Below are positions 39,473-48,544 of a DNA stretch of 64,000 nt, piece by piece. Under the pieces are notes generated by a model. It had not been told where the DNA came from. It did no database searches and saw only the letters and a list, made by a program, of their open reading frames with translations. Origin of the DNA: Psychroflexus montanilacus (GTDB lineage Bacteria > Bacteroidota > Bacteroidia > Flavobacteriales > Flavobacteriaceae); NCBI RefSeq assembly GCF_020164535.1, contig NZ_JAIQZC010000005.1:186001-250000 (forward strand), in the 5' to 3' direction. The translations under genes were made by a program, and so were the position numbers. Each line of letters begins with the position of its first letter. Position 1 is the stretch's first letter.

Positions 39473-41011
39473 ATGCTTGTTAAAGTCTTTGGAAGTTCGG
39501 TTTTTGGTGTAGATGCTGAAATCATTACTGTTGAAATTAACATGGAAAAAGGAATCGGATATCATCTGGTTGGTTTACCAGATAATGCGATTCGAGAAAG
39601 CAGTTTCAGGATTCAGGCTGCTTTAAAGAATAATGGTTTCAAATTTCCAGGCAAAAAGATCATTGTTAACATGGCGCCAGCCGATATGCGAAAGGAAGGT
39701 TCTGCTTATGATCTAACCTTGGCTTTAGGCATTCTTTCAGCTTCCAATCAAATTAAATCTGAAGAAATTGACAATTACATCATTATGGGGGAATTGTCTC
39801 TCGACGGGAGTTTGCAGCCTATAAAAGGGGCTTTACCCATTGCCATTAAGGCCAGACAAGAAGGCTTTAAAGGATTTATCTTACCCAAGCAAAATGCCAA
39901 GGAAGCTGCCATAGTGGACAATTTGGATGTGTTTGGAGTAGAAACCATCAGTGAAGTTATTAACTTCTTCGATAAAGATGAACCTCTGGAACCTACAAAA
40001 ATTAACACCAGGGAAATTTTTTACAACAACCTGGCACACCCAGAATATGATTTTGCCGATGTCAAAGGTCAGGAATCCATCAAACGCTGTATGGAAATTG
40101 CTGCTGCAGGTGGCCACAACATTATTATGGTAGGTCCTCCGGGTTCAGGAAAAACCATGTTAGCTAAGCGTCTACCAAGCATTTTGCCACCCATGAGTTT
40201 GCATGAAGCCTTGGAGACGACCAAGATTCATTCGGTTGTAGGTAGAGTAAAAGAAAACGTAGGATTGATGGCAGAACGTCCCTTTAGAAGTCCCCATCAT
40301 ACAATTTCGGACGTCGCCTTGGTCGGGGGAGGTGCGTATCCTCAACCAGGAGAAATCTCATTAGCCCATAACGGCATTTTATTTTTGGATGAATTGCCAG
40401 AATTTAAGAGAACAGTCCTTGAAGTTATGCGACAACCCCTGGAAGATAGAGAAGTGACTATCTCCAGAGCAAAATTTACAGTGACGTATCCGTCTAGTTT
40501 TATGTTGGTGGCTAGCATGAACCCAAGTCCAGGAGGTTACTTCAATGATCCAGATGCGCCTGTGACCTCTTCTCCTGCAGAAATGCAGCGTTATCTTGGA
40601 AAAATCAGTGGTCCTTTATTAGACCGAATTGATATTCATATTGAAGTTACTCCAGTTCCTTTCGATAAATTAAGCGATGAACGCAAAGGGGAGAGCAGTG
40701 TTGAGATAAGAGAGCGTGTTACCAGAGCTAGAGAATTTCAAACCGAGCGCTTTAAAGATTTTGAAAACGTGCATTACAATGCTCAGATGAACGTTAAACA
40801 CATCAAGCAGTTTTGTAAGCTGGAAGATTCCTCCAAAACTTTACTGAAAACGGCTATGGAACGCCTTAACTTGAGCGCTAGAGCTTATGATCGCATTTTG
40901 AAAGTAGCACGAACTATCGCCGACCTGGAAGCGTCTCCAGAAATTCAAGGGGCTCATATTTCAGAAGCTATACAATATAGAAGTCTAGACCGTGATGGCT
41001 GGTTGGGGTGA
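39473..41011 (+). CDS. comM: YifB/ComM family Mg-chelatase-like AAA+ ATPase
   Basis: The 512-residue protein has the N-terminal ChlI-like Lon-protease-related domain (1-165, GLPDNAIRES...PADMRKEGSAYDL), the AAA+ core with Walker A GPPGSGKT (221-228), Walker B ILFLDE (302-307) and the C-terminal ChlI domain (RAYDRILKVARTIADLE). ComM is known as a hexameric helicase that assists branch migration during natural transformation. Its presence alone does not show competence. It is monocistronic, convergent with the next gene with a 1-base gap. Confidence 0.93.
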   Translation: MLVKVFGSSVFGVDAEIITVEINMEKGIGYHLVGLPDNAIRESSFRIQAALKNNGFKFPGKKIIVNMAPADMRKEGSAYDLTLALGILSASNQIKSEEIDNYIIMGELSLDGSLQPIKGALPIAIKARQEGFKGFILPKQNAKEAAIVDNLDVFGVETISEVINFFDKDEPLEPTKINTREIFYNNLAHPEYDFADVKGQESIKRCMEIAAAGGHNIIMVGPPGSGKTMLAKRLPSILPPMSLHEALETTKIHSVVGRVKENVGLMAERPFRSPHHTISDVALVGGGAYPQPGEISLAHNGILFLDELPEFKRTVLEVMRQPLEDREVTISRAKFTVTYPSSFMLVASMNPSPGGYFNDPDAPVTSSPAEMQRYLGKISGPLLDRIDIHIEVTPVPFDKLSDERKGESSVEIRERVTRAREFQTERFKDFENVHYNAQMNVKHIKQFCKLEDSSKTLLKTAMERLNLSARAYDRILKVARTIADLEASPEIQGAHISEAIQYRSLDRDGWLG

Positions 41012-41012
41012 T

Positions 41013-42860
41013 TTAAGGCCTTAAGAAAAGTCTCTGGTTTTTTGGATACTTTACCGTATAGCTGTATTCTAAGGTTTTGGTTTCTCCAGGCTGGATATCA
41101 AATTCCCAATCCAAAAAACCTTTATTTTTATCGTAACTGGCATCTGTATAAGATTTGTTTTCAATTTTGATGGATTCGTTTCTAGAAATGGGCAGACGTT
41201 CCTGAACTAAGATGGAAATAGGTAAACGCTTGCTGTTTTTAACTTCAATTTCGTAAGCCTTATCGACTATGGTTGTACTACCAAAAAAACTTTTGGAGGT
41301 TTTTTTCTTAGGTAGTGTTCTTTCCAAAACTATTTTATTATCAACACCTAAAGAAAAGAATAGATTATCCTCAAGCTGGGTAGTATTCAAGTAAGTATCT
41401 CCTAAAAAGCTATTTTCAAAGTATAAATTGGCTTCACCAGAAATAAGCTCCAAGTCTTGCCAGTCTTCCAGTTCAGCCATCAAAAACACTGATTCTGAAA
41501 GCTCCGGTGCAGCAAAGTATTGGTATGAGGTCTTAAGTTGGTGTTCATCTATCTGAAATTGTTTAGGATCCCGAGAAGAGGTTAAGCTTATGGACTTGGG
41601 CAATACAAATTCAACAGAGTTTTGCTGTTCTACTATTTCAGTAACCTCTTCTTCAACCATTTCGCTATTGGGTTTGGAACGTTTAGAAGAGCTATAACCA
41701 ATGACAACGACTTCATCTAAACTAGCATTATCCTGTTCTAATGTAATATTAATATTACTACTGTAAACAGGTAAAGTTTGACTTTTGAAACCTACAGAGC
41801 TAAATCTTACATTTTTTCCGCCATTGACATTTAAAATGTAATTGCCATCAAAATCAGTTTGAGTACCACTGTTACCAATCATCACATTTACGCCAGGTAA
41901 CGGTAAACCTTGGTTGTCTAATATTTTACCTCTTACTTGTTTAACATTTGGATTATATTTAAAATTAGATGTTCTAAGCTTGGATATTGGAGTTAAAGGT
42001 CGATTAAAATCCAAATAATAAGGTTCTAGCTCAGGTTTGGTTTTGTTGGATATCGGGTTGGCTGTAGAAAGTTTTAAAGTAATGTCCTCCCAGTTTTGAC
42101 CACTGGTTTGATAGACTTTCGCATTATAACTTAACACCATGTCCTGATCTATGCCTTTGGACTTGAGGTCGTAAGCAGCGAACCAGCCGGCGTCGTAAAT
42201 GAAATAACTCAAAGCTAAGTTGGTTGAAACTGACTTGAAAACCTCAAGCTCTACGCTTATTTTCCCCCTGTTGACGCGGTTTTCACTCTCCATCTTGTTG
42301 ATCTCTAAAGCTAATTTTTGACGAGTTGTATTCAAATCTTCAATAGAGATTGTGAGATCGTAAATGGAATTTTTTAGCGTTTCAATTTCACTAGCAAAAT
42401 AGTCTTTATAGGCTTTTATTTTTGAAACATTGAGTTCACTTTCTTTACTTTTCAATTCCTGATTTTTCTCCAATAAGACAATAGATTTCTCCAGAGAAGC
42501 CACTTTATTTTCGGTATAAACCTTTTCTTTCTCAATTTCTTTTAAGCGCAATTGAAGTTCTTCCAAAGCTTTTGAGCTCTTCATGTCATTCAAATAATCG
42601 GTTTCGTAAGAAATCGAATTGAGGTTGATGTGTTCCAGTCCATTTAATATGATACTGGATTCATCAATATTTGGCGATAAATCTTCAAAAACAAGGGTAT
42701 GTGTTCCTTTGGCTAAGTTGATCTTCTTTTCTGATGTCACTTGTGCACCAGAGCTGTATACGACTGCAGAGATCACCTTCGAATCTATAGATTGAGATTC
42801 AGATTGAGGTTGAGCTTGAATGAAGAACAAAAGTGCAAGACTTAAGGTAAGGATTTTCAT
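41013..42860 (-). CDS. DUF4139 (MuiA-like) secreted protein with inserted SusC-type regulatory domain
   Basis: The 615-residue protein starts at ATG 42860, giving signal peptide MKILTLSLALLFFIQAQPQ; a start 63 bases upstream would bury it. Order: DUF4140 N-terminal domain, coiled coil (about 97-193), DUF4139 beta domain split by a carboxypeptidase-D-like module (about 309-380) that ends in DEVVVIGY (382-389), then the rest of DUF4139. The inserted module and DEVVVIGY look like the N-terminal part of SusC receptors, yet there is no plug or barrel. DUF4139 proteins include mucoidy inhibitor A; function is otherwise unknown. Confidence 0.85.
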   Translation of the reverse strand: MKILTLSLALLFFIQAQPQSESQSIDSKVISAVVYSSGAQVTSEKKINLAKGTHTLVFEDLSPNIDESSIILNGLEHINLNSISYETDYLNDMKSSKALEELQLRLKEIEKEKVYTENKVASLEKSIVLLEKNQELKSKESELNVSKIKAYKDYFASEIETLKNSIYDLTISIEDLNTTRQKLALEINKMESENRVNRGKISVELEVFKSVSTNLALSYFIYDAGWFAAYDLKSKGIDQDMVLSYNAKVYQTSGQNWEDITLKLSTANPISNKTKPELEPYYLDFNRPLTPISKLRTSNFKYNPNVKQVRGKILDNQGLPLPGVNVMIGNSGTQTDFDGNYILNVNGGKNVRFSSVGFKSQTLPVYSSNINITLEQDNASLDEVVVIGYSSSKRSKPNSEMVEEEVTEIVEQQNSVEFVLPKSISLTSSRDPKQFQIDEHQLKTSYQYFAAPELSESVFLMAELEDWQDLELISGEANLYFENSFLGDTYLNTTQLEDNLFFSLGVDNKIVLERTLPKKKTSKSFFGSTTIVDKAYEIEVKNSKRLPISILVQERLPISRNESIKIENKSYTDASYDKNKGFLDWEFDIQPGETKTLEYSYTVKYPKNQRLFLRP

Positions 42861-42896
42861 TAGTAAAATTTTATGCTGAAAAATACTTAAAATTGT

Positions 42897-42926
42897 TTTG
42901 ATGCTGGGCTTACTTTTATACATTTC
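42897..42926 (+). promoter_or_regulatory. Candidate promoter of pxpABC
   Basis: TTTG (42897-42900), an 18-base spacer and TACATTTC (42919-42926, one mismatch to TAnnTTTG). It predicts a start only a few bases before the TTG start codon of pxpA, so the mRNA would be nearly leaderless. Confidence 0.4.
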
Positions 42927-42937
42927 AAAGAAAAAAG

Positions 42938-43672
42938 TTGAAAACCATAGACCTTAATTGCGACCTTGGAGAAGGAGGGAAGTTTGATACTGAGTTAATG
43001 CCTCTCATTTCATCCTGTAATATTGCTTGTGGAGGGCACTACGGCGACAACGAATCCGTAGATAAAGCTATAAAACTCGCGAAAACATACCAGGTAAATA
43101 TCGGTGCGCATCCGTCATATCCTGATCTTGATAATTTTGGTCGAAAATCGATACACATTTTAAATGATGAGCTGAAAAAAGAATTGCATACTCAAATCGA
43201 TTTGATAGAGAAAGCATGCAAAGTGAATAAAGTTCAGCTTCATCACATCAAACCTCATGGAGCGCTTTATAATGATATGCGTAAAAGTCCGAGTCTTGCC
43301 GATTTAATTTTGGAGGTGGTTAAGGAAAGAAAAATGGACTTGATTTTGTTTGTTCCGCCTATGGTGAAATTTAGCTCTGAAATTCCTAAATCGATTCAAA
43401 TTTGGAAAGAAGGATTTGCAGACCGAGCCTACCAAAAAGATTATAGTCTGGTGCCAAGAAGTGAAACCGGGGCTGTTATTCACAATCCAGAATTGATTTC
43501 AAAACGCGTTGTATCGATGATAAATCAAAAACAGGTTTCAGCTATTTCGGGGGAAAAACTCAAGGTTGAATTTGATACCATTTGTGTGCATAGTGACACT
43601 CCAGATGCGCTTACAATTTTGAAAAAAATCAGAGCAGATTTAGAGAATAATGAAATAAAATTAGAAGTCTAA
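42938..43672 (+). CDS. pxpA: 5-oxoprolinase subunit A (LamB/YcsF family)
   Basis: The 244-residue protein begins with TTG and reads MKTIDLNCDLGEGG, the usual family start. Further motifs are SSCNIACGGHYGD, GAHPSYPD, HIKPHGALYND and CVHSDTPDA. PxpA, B and C together hydrolyse 5-oxoproline (pyroglutamate) to glutamate using ATP, removing a damage product of glutamine and glutathione metabolism. It is followed immediately by pxpB. It is divergent from the DUF4139 gene with a 77-base gap. Confidence 0.94.
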   Translation: MKTIDLNCDLGEGGKFDTELMPLISSCNIACGGHYGDNESVDKAIKLAKTYQVNIGAHPSYPDLDNFGRKSIHILNDELKKELHTQIDLIEKACKVNKVQLHHIKPHGALYNDMRKSPSLADLILEVVKERKMDLILFVPPMVKFSSEIPKSIQIWKEGFADRAYQKDYSLVPRSETGAVIHNPELISKRVVSMINQKQVSAISGEKLKVEFDTICVHSDTPDALTILKKIRADLENNEIKLEV

Positions 43673-44371
43673 ATGACACATCAACCTCACATATTTCAAT
43701 ACAATGAAACTTCAATTTTAATCAGATTTGATGAAGAAATCAATGAAAATCTTTTGAGATTCTTACTTCAGATTAAAAACAATATAGCTCAGAAATATAA
43801 TAAACAAACACTTCAAGTAATCAACACATATGACTCATTATTAATTATTTATAGATCAACTATAAGTAATTTCTATGAGGCAGAAAATGAATTATTGGAC
43901 CAAATAAAAGGTGTGAATGTAAGCAATAAATTAGATTCAGCCGTTAAAAAAATTCCTGTGTGTTATGAGGAAGATTTTGGTTGGGATTTGAACTTTTTGT
44001 CCAGTCAATTGAAGCTTTCAAAATCAGAAATTATAGAAAAACATTCAGACAGAATTTACACTGTTTATTTAATTGGCTTTCTTCCAGGATTTCCATATTT
44101 GGGAGGTTTGGATTCTTCTCTTTTTCAAAGAAGAAAATCCGAACCCAGATCAAAAATTCCAGCAGGTTCTGTTGGAATTGCAGATCAGCAAACTGGAATT
44201 TATCCAACAGATTCTCCAGGTGGATGGCAAATTATTGGCCGAACACCAATTCAGCTTTTTGATACGAATCGACCAAAAAATTATTGTCAATTGCAGCCTG
44301 GAGATAAGATTCAGTTTGAATCAATTTCAAAAGATGAATTTGAGTACATTCAATCTAAAACTAAAAGTTGA
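43673..44371 (+). CDS. pxpB: 5-oxoprolinase subunit B (KipI family)
   Basis: The 232-residue protein has the KipI-type N-terminal domain and the cyclophilin-like C-terminal domain with IGFLPGFPYLGGLD, RSKIPAGSVGIADQQTGIYP and SPGGWQIIGRTP. It forms a complex with PxpC that phosphorylates 5-oxoproline. Its ATG abuts the pxpA stop, implying coupling. Confidence 0.94.
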   Translation: MTHQPHIFQYNETSILIRFDEEINENLLRFLLQIKNNIAQKYNKQTLQVINTYDSLLIIYRSTISNFYEAENELLDQIKGVNVSNKLDSAVKKIPVCYEEDFGWDLNFLSSQLKLSKSEIIEKHSDRIYTVYLIGFLPGFPYLGGLDSSLFQRRKSEPRSKIPAGSVGIADQQTGIYPTDSPGGWQIIGRTPIQLFDTNRPKNYCQLQPGDKIQFESISKDEFEYIQSKTKS

Positions 44372-44375
44372 AAGC

Positions 44376-45227
44376 ATGGGTTTGAAGATAATATATCCTG
44401 GATTATATTCTACGATTCAGGACCAAGGAAGAACAGAAGGAATGCCTCAGGGAATTCCAATTTCTGGGGCTATGGATTTGAATCTATACAAATTTGCCAA
44501 TTCAGTTTTAAATAATTCAGAGCAATCTGCTTGCATCGAATTTTATCAACAGGGGCTTAAAATTCACTTTGAAGCACCAACCTTTATTTGTGTAGCTGCA
44601 CTCGGAGCTGAAATCATATTGAATGAAACTCAAGTTGAACCCAATTGCATATTGAAAGTGACAGCTGGTGACCAGCTTTCTATCAAGGAACTGAAAACTG
44701 GAAGTTGGGGTTACATCGCCGTGAAAGATGGTTTTGATTCAGCTAGTTTTCTAGGAAGTCAAAGTTTCTATAAAGCACTTACAGCCCATCAACTTCAAAA
44801 AGAGGATAAAGTTGACTTTAAGCCTTATGATGGTGAAACTGGTGGAGAATCTACTCAGCTTGATTTGACTTACTATGAAACGTCTGTTCTCGAAGTTTTC
44901 AGAGGTCCAGAGTATCACAAATTGAGTCAAACCTTAAAATATCAGCTTATCCATGCAGAGTTTTCGGTGTCTACCTCGCAAAACCGAATGGCTTATCAAA
45001 TTCAGGAACGCCTGGAAAACGAGCTTGACGAAATTGTAACAGGCCCAGTGCTGCCAGGAACTGTTCAATATACTCCAGGCGGTAAAATGATCATTTTGAT
45101 GAGGGATGCTCAAGTGACTGGAGGTTATCCACGCATACTTCAGCTCTCTGAGAAAGCTATTAATATATTATCTCAATTGCGTGCCAAATCTAAATTCACT
45201 TTCAATCTTATCGAAATAAATTCATAA
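44376..45227 (+). CDS. pxpC: 5-oxoprolinase subunit C (KipA/biotin-dependent carboxylase-like)
   Basis: The 283-residue protein starts at ATG 44376, 4 bases after pxpB, and reads GLKIIYPGLYSTIQDQGRTE, the standard family start; the open frame extends further upstream only inside pxpB and that part is not real. Motifs IPISGAMDL, FRGPEYH, SQNRMAYQ, GPVLPGTVQ and ILMRDAQVTGGYPRI are present. Its 3' end overlaps the convergent aldehyde dehydrogenase by 20 bases. Confidence 0.93.
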   Translation: MGLKIIYPGLYSTIQDQGRTEGMPQGIPISGAMDLNLYKFANSVLNNSEQSACIEFYQQGLKIHFEAPTFICVAALGAEIILNETQVEPNCILKVTAGDQLSIKELKTGSWGYIAVKDGFDSASFLGSQSFYKALTAHQLQKEDKVDFKPYDGETGGESTQLDLTYYETSVLEVFRGPEYHKLSQTLKYQLIHAEFSVSTSQNRMAYQIQERLENELDEIVTGPVLPGTVQYTPGGKMIILMRDAQVTGGYPRILQLSEKAINILSQLRAKSKFTFNLIEINS

Positions 45228-46584
45228 ACGACTTAAATGAATTGACACGGGTGTAGGGTGGATATTTAATTGGAATATCGAGCCATGTCTTTCGGTTTAC
45301 AATTGGTTTTTTTCTAGTAAAAGTGTCAAAGGAAGCTTTTCCATGATAATTGCCAACTCCACTGGCACCAACGCCACCAAATGGCAGTTTGTCATTTACG
45401 AAATGAACAATAGTGTCATTGATGACACCGCCACCAAAATCAAACTTTTCATTTACACGATCTGTAAATTCTTTTCTACTGCTAAAGGCGTAAAGTGAAA
45501 GTGGTTTGTCAAATGCTGTAATTATATTTTCCAGTTCATCAAAAGACGAATATGAGTAGAGGGGCAGGATAGGTCCAAAAATCTCTTCCTGCATCAGTGA
45601 AGATGAGAAATCTGGAGAGTCAACTAATGTTGGCGATAGAAAATTTGTATCAGGATCACTGTCACCACCATAAATGATGGTCTGATCTTTTAAGTAGCCA
45701 ACAAGTTTTTTAAAATGATCGGCATGTATTAATCTGGCGTAATCATCAAAACTACCGTCTTCATAAAAGGTCTTCAGAGTTGAAATAAGTTTCTCTTGAA
45801 ATTCGGTTTTGATTTTAGCATCGATAAGCAGATAGTCGGGAGCAATACAAGTTTGACCTGCGTTAAGAAATTTCCCCCAGCAAATGCGTTTTGCAGCTAC
45901 ATCCAGATTGGCTGAAGCATCTATAATACAAGGATTTTTACCTCCCAACTCAAGTGTATGAGGCGTCATGTGTTTTGCGATTTGTTGTGATACAATTCTT
46001 CCTACAGGCACACTGCCGGTAAAAAAGACATAATCCCATTTTTGATTCAGAAGCTTTTTTGAAGTCTCTACCGCTCCTTGTATTACTTTTGCCTGTTGTG
46101 GTTCGAATACTTCACTGATAATTTTTTCGAGAATATCTGCTGTATGCGGAGTATGTTCTGAAGGCTTAAGAACAACTGTATTCCCACAGGCAATAGCTCC
46201 TATTACTGGTGTAATAGCTAATTGAAATGGGTAATTCCACGGTGCAATGACCAAAACTTTTCCCCAGGGGACAAAATGAATTTTATCCGAAGATGGAAAG
46301 TTGAGCCAGGCTGGAGATACAGACTGAGGCTTCGACCATTGTTTTAGTTTTTTGATAAAGAGGTTTAATTCCTTATAAACCACAAAAAGTTCAGTCGTGT
46401 AAACTTCAAATTCTGGTTTTTGAAAATCTTTATAAATTGCTTTAATGATTTCGTGTTCATGAGCTTTTATAGTCGCCTTTAATTTTTTCAGAATGGAAAC
46501 ACGCTCCAAGACTGAAGTTTTCGAAGTAGTTTTGAAAAATTGATCCTGTGACTGAAGCAAATTTGAGATGTCTTCTTCCTTCAT
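45208..46584 (-). CDS. NAD(P)-dependent aldehyde dehydrogenase, class 3 type
   Basis: The 458-residue enzyme oxidises aldehydes to acids. It lacks the N-terminal extension of class 1/2 enzymes, as in class 3/fatty aldehyde types. The catalytic Cys is in NAGQTCIAPDY, the general base Glu in LELGGKNP, and the nucleotide site in FTGSVPVG. FGGGVINDTIVHF and LPFGGVGASGVGNYHG are class 3 signatures. The C terminus (YPPYTRVNSFKSFMNLFR) is short and basic, without an obvious membrane helix. The exact substrate is unknown; medium- or long-chain aldehydes are likely for the group. Confidence 0.93.
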   Translation of the reverse strand: MKEEDISNLLQSQDQFFKTTSKTSVLERVSILKKLKATIKAHEHEIIKAIYKDFQKPEFEVYTTELFVVYKELNLFIKKLKQWSKPQSVSPAWLNFPSSDKIHFVPWGKVLVIAPWNYPFQLAITPVIGAIACGNTVVLKPSEHTPHTADILEKIISEVFEPQQAKVIQGAVETSKKLLNQKWDYVFFTGSVPVGRIVSQQIAKHMTPHTLELGGKNPCIIDASANLDVAAKRICWGKFLNAGQTCIAPDYLLIDAKIKTEFQEKLISTLKTFYEDGSFDDYARLIHADHFKKLVGYLKDQTIIYGGDSDPDTNFLSPTLVDSPDFSSSLMQEEIFGPILPLYSYSSFDELENIITAFDKPLSLYAFSSRKEFTDRVNEKFDFGGGVINDTIVHFVNDKLPFGGVGASGVGNYHGKASFDTFTRKKPIVNRKTWLDIPIKYPPYTRVNSFKSFMNLFR

Positions 46585-46688
46585 GTTTTAGTTTTTATAA
46601 ATTTGAACCGCAATGAAATAAAATCCATTGCATAGCAGTTAATATGTTTTAAAGATACCGTTATTTGTATTGATTAATTAAAATTACA

Positions 46689-48452
46689 ATGAATTTAAAC
46701 CAAAAGTCTTTTATCTTTTTCTTGCTTGGAGTTGTTGCTAGTTTTCAAAGTTTCGCCCAACGGGACACCATCAGCACTGATAAACTTATCATTATCAAAC
46801 AATATTCACCGACAGTGAATGATGCGTTCAAGATCAAGCAAAAACCAAGTGAGAAGGACACTATAAAGCAACAGAGAAGAGCTATTTCTTACTCTTTTAT
46901 AGATGTTCCTGTAGCTTCTACATTTACACCAGCCAAAGGAACAGCTTCTGGTGTTAGAATGGCGCAGCCTGAGAGACTTTTTGAAAATTATGCCCGTTTT
47001 GGTGCAGGAAATTTTGCTAGGATATTAGCTGATTTCTACAGTAACTTTGATATCAATCGCGATCGAAATTTGGATATCCGGTTCTCGCATTTATCTTCAC
47101 AGGGAGGGATTGATAACGTGGTTTTGGATGATGATTTTTCTAATACTACTTTAGGGTTAAATTTGAAGTCAAAAGATCGATATTTCGAGTGGAATAGTGG
47201 GATTGATTTAAATCACAGAGAAGTCAATTATTACGGTATTTCAGATAACTTAATCTCCAGTCTGTCTGAAGACCAAATCAATTCAATTGATTCAAAACAA
47301 ACTTATACTAAACTTTCCGCATTTGGTGGTATCGAATTTTACGATCAATATCTTAAATCTGCAGAAGTTGTCATTCAGAACTTTTCGGACAGTTATAGTA
47401 ATTCTGAGCAGTTACTGCAAATCAAGCCGCTAGTTGAAATTCCATTGAGAACGCAAAATCTCTCCATCAAAGGGGATATTAGTCTTTTGAATGGCGGTTT
47501 TGAAACCTCTACGTTTATGCAGAATGAAATTGACTATCAACAATTACAAGCTGGAATAAATCCATTCGTGAATTTGAATTATGAGAATGTGAGTTTAAGA
47601 CTTGGAGCTAAAGCTGTTTTTTTTAGTGATTTTGAAGCTAGCTCTAGCGATATCTTCTTTTACCCAGATTTGAAAGCTGAATTTTTATTGAATCAGGAAA
47701 CTATAAAAATCAATCTTGGAGTCAATGGTGATTTGCAACAAAACACTTATGAGAATTTGAGTTCAGAAAATCCTTTTGTATCTCCTACATTAACAATAAG
47801 TCCAAGCGATCAGCAATACAATGCTTTTGCAGGTTTTTCTACAAAACTCTTGAACAATTTATCGCTTTCAGCTCAAGCCAATTACTCCAGCACTTCCAAT
47901 CATGCTTTTTTCATATCCAATCCGAGCAATGAATTCCTATCTCGAAATCCAGCACGTCGGAATTTCGATTATCAAAACTCTTTTAATGTTATTTATAACG
48001 ATATTGATATTTTATCACTATCAGCTGATTTAGTTTATCAAATTGAAAGTGATTTCAGTATTGGTTTTTACGGAAAATACTCCAATTTTTCGACTGAAAA
48101 TGATCAGGAGGCCTGGAATTTGCCAGAAGTAGTCTTGAAGGCTTACGCTAATTATGATTTTACAAAAAATTGGAATTTTTCTGCTTCCTTATTTTATATA
48201 GGAGAAAGAAAAGATACTGTATCAGACCTTACAACATTTTCATCTGGAGCGGTAAATGTCAATGAGTTTTTTGTTAATACTGTGGATGGATTCTTGGATG
48301 TGAATGCGTCTGTGGAATACAAAATCAATCCAAGATTATCAGCTTTTGTGAACGTAAATAACCTTTTGAATAATTCTTATAACCGCTGGCAGAATTTTGA
48401 AGTTCAAGGTTTGCAAGTTCTTGGTGGACTTACCTATCAGTTTGACTGGTAA
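46689..48452 (+). CDS. Outer-membrane beta-barrel, TonB-receptor-like without plug
   Basis: The 587-residue protein has a signal peptide ending in SFAQ (about 24) and a C-terminal barrel resembling TonB-dependent receptors (RLSAFVNVNNLLNNSYNRW, ending LGGLTYQFDW with terminal aromatic). The N-terminal 90 residues (QYSPTVNDAFKIKQKPSEKDT) show no TonB box or plug, so it is probably an open barrel or one gated by another protein. The cargo is unknown. The next gene, 92 bases on, is a PiT-like permease, which may or may not be functionally linked. Confidence 0.8.
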   Translation: MNLNQKSFIFFLLGVVASFQSFAQRDTISTDKLIIIKQYSPTVNDAFKIKQKPSEKDTIKQQRRAISYSFIDVPVASTFTPAKGTASGVRMAQPERLFENYARFGAGNFARILADFYSNFDINRDRNLDIRFSHLSSQGGIDNVVLDDDFSNTTLGLNLKSKDRYFEWNSGIDLNHREVNYYGISDNLISSLSEDQINSIDSKQTYTKLSAFGGIEFYDQYLKSAEVVIQNFSDSYSNSEQLLQIKPLVEIPLRTQNLSIKGDISLLNGGFETSTFMQNEIDYQQLQAGINPFVNLNYENVSLRLGAKAVFFSDFEASSSDIFFYPDLKAEFLLNQETIKINLGVNGDLQQNTYENLSSENPFVSPTLTISPSDQQYNAFAGFSTKLLNNLSLSAQANYSSTSNHAFFISNPSNEFLSRNPARRNFDYQNSFNVIYNDIDILSLSADLVYQIESDFSIGFYGKYSNFSTENDQEAWNLPEVVLKAYANYDFTKNWNFSASLFYIGERKDTVSDLTTFSSGAVNVNEFFVNTVDGFLDVNASVEYKINPRLSAFVNVNNLLNNSYNRWQNFEVQGLQVLGGLTYQFDW

Positions 48453-48544
48453 ATGATTCCTTAATTTTCTTAACGAAAAAGAAACATTAGACAACAATAT
48501 TTGAGTAGATTTGCGATAAATGACTTCAGAAATAATACTTTCTA

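Noticed and set aside
44073-44375. Upstream extension of pxpC by 101 residues
   Set aside because: It overlaps the confidently assigned pxpB in another frame, and family members start at GLKIIYPG.
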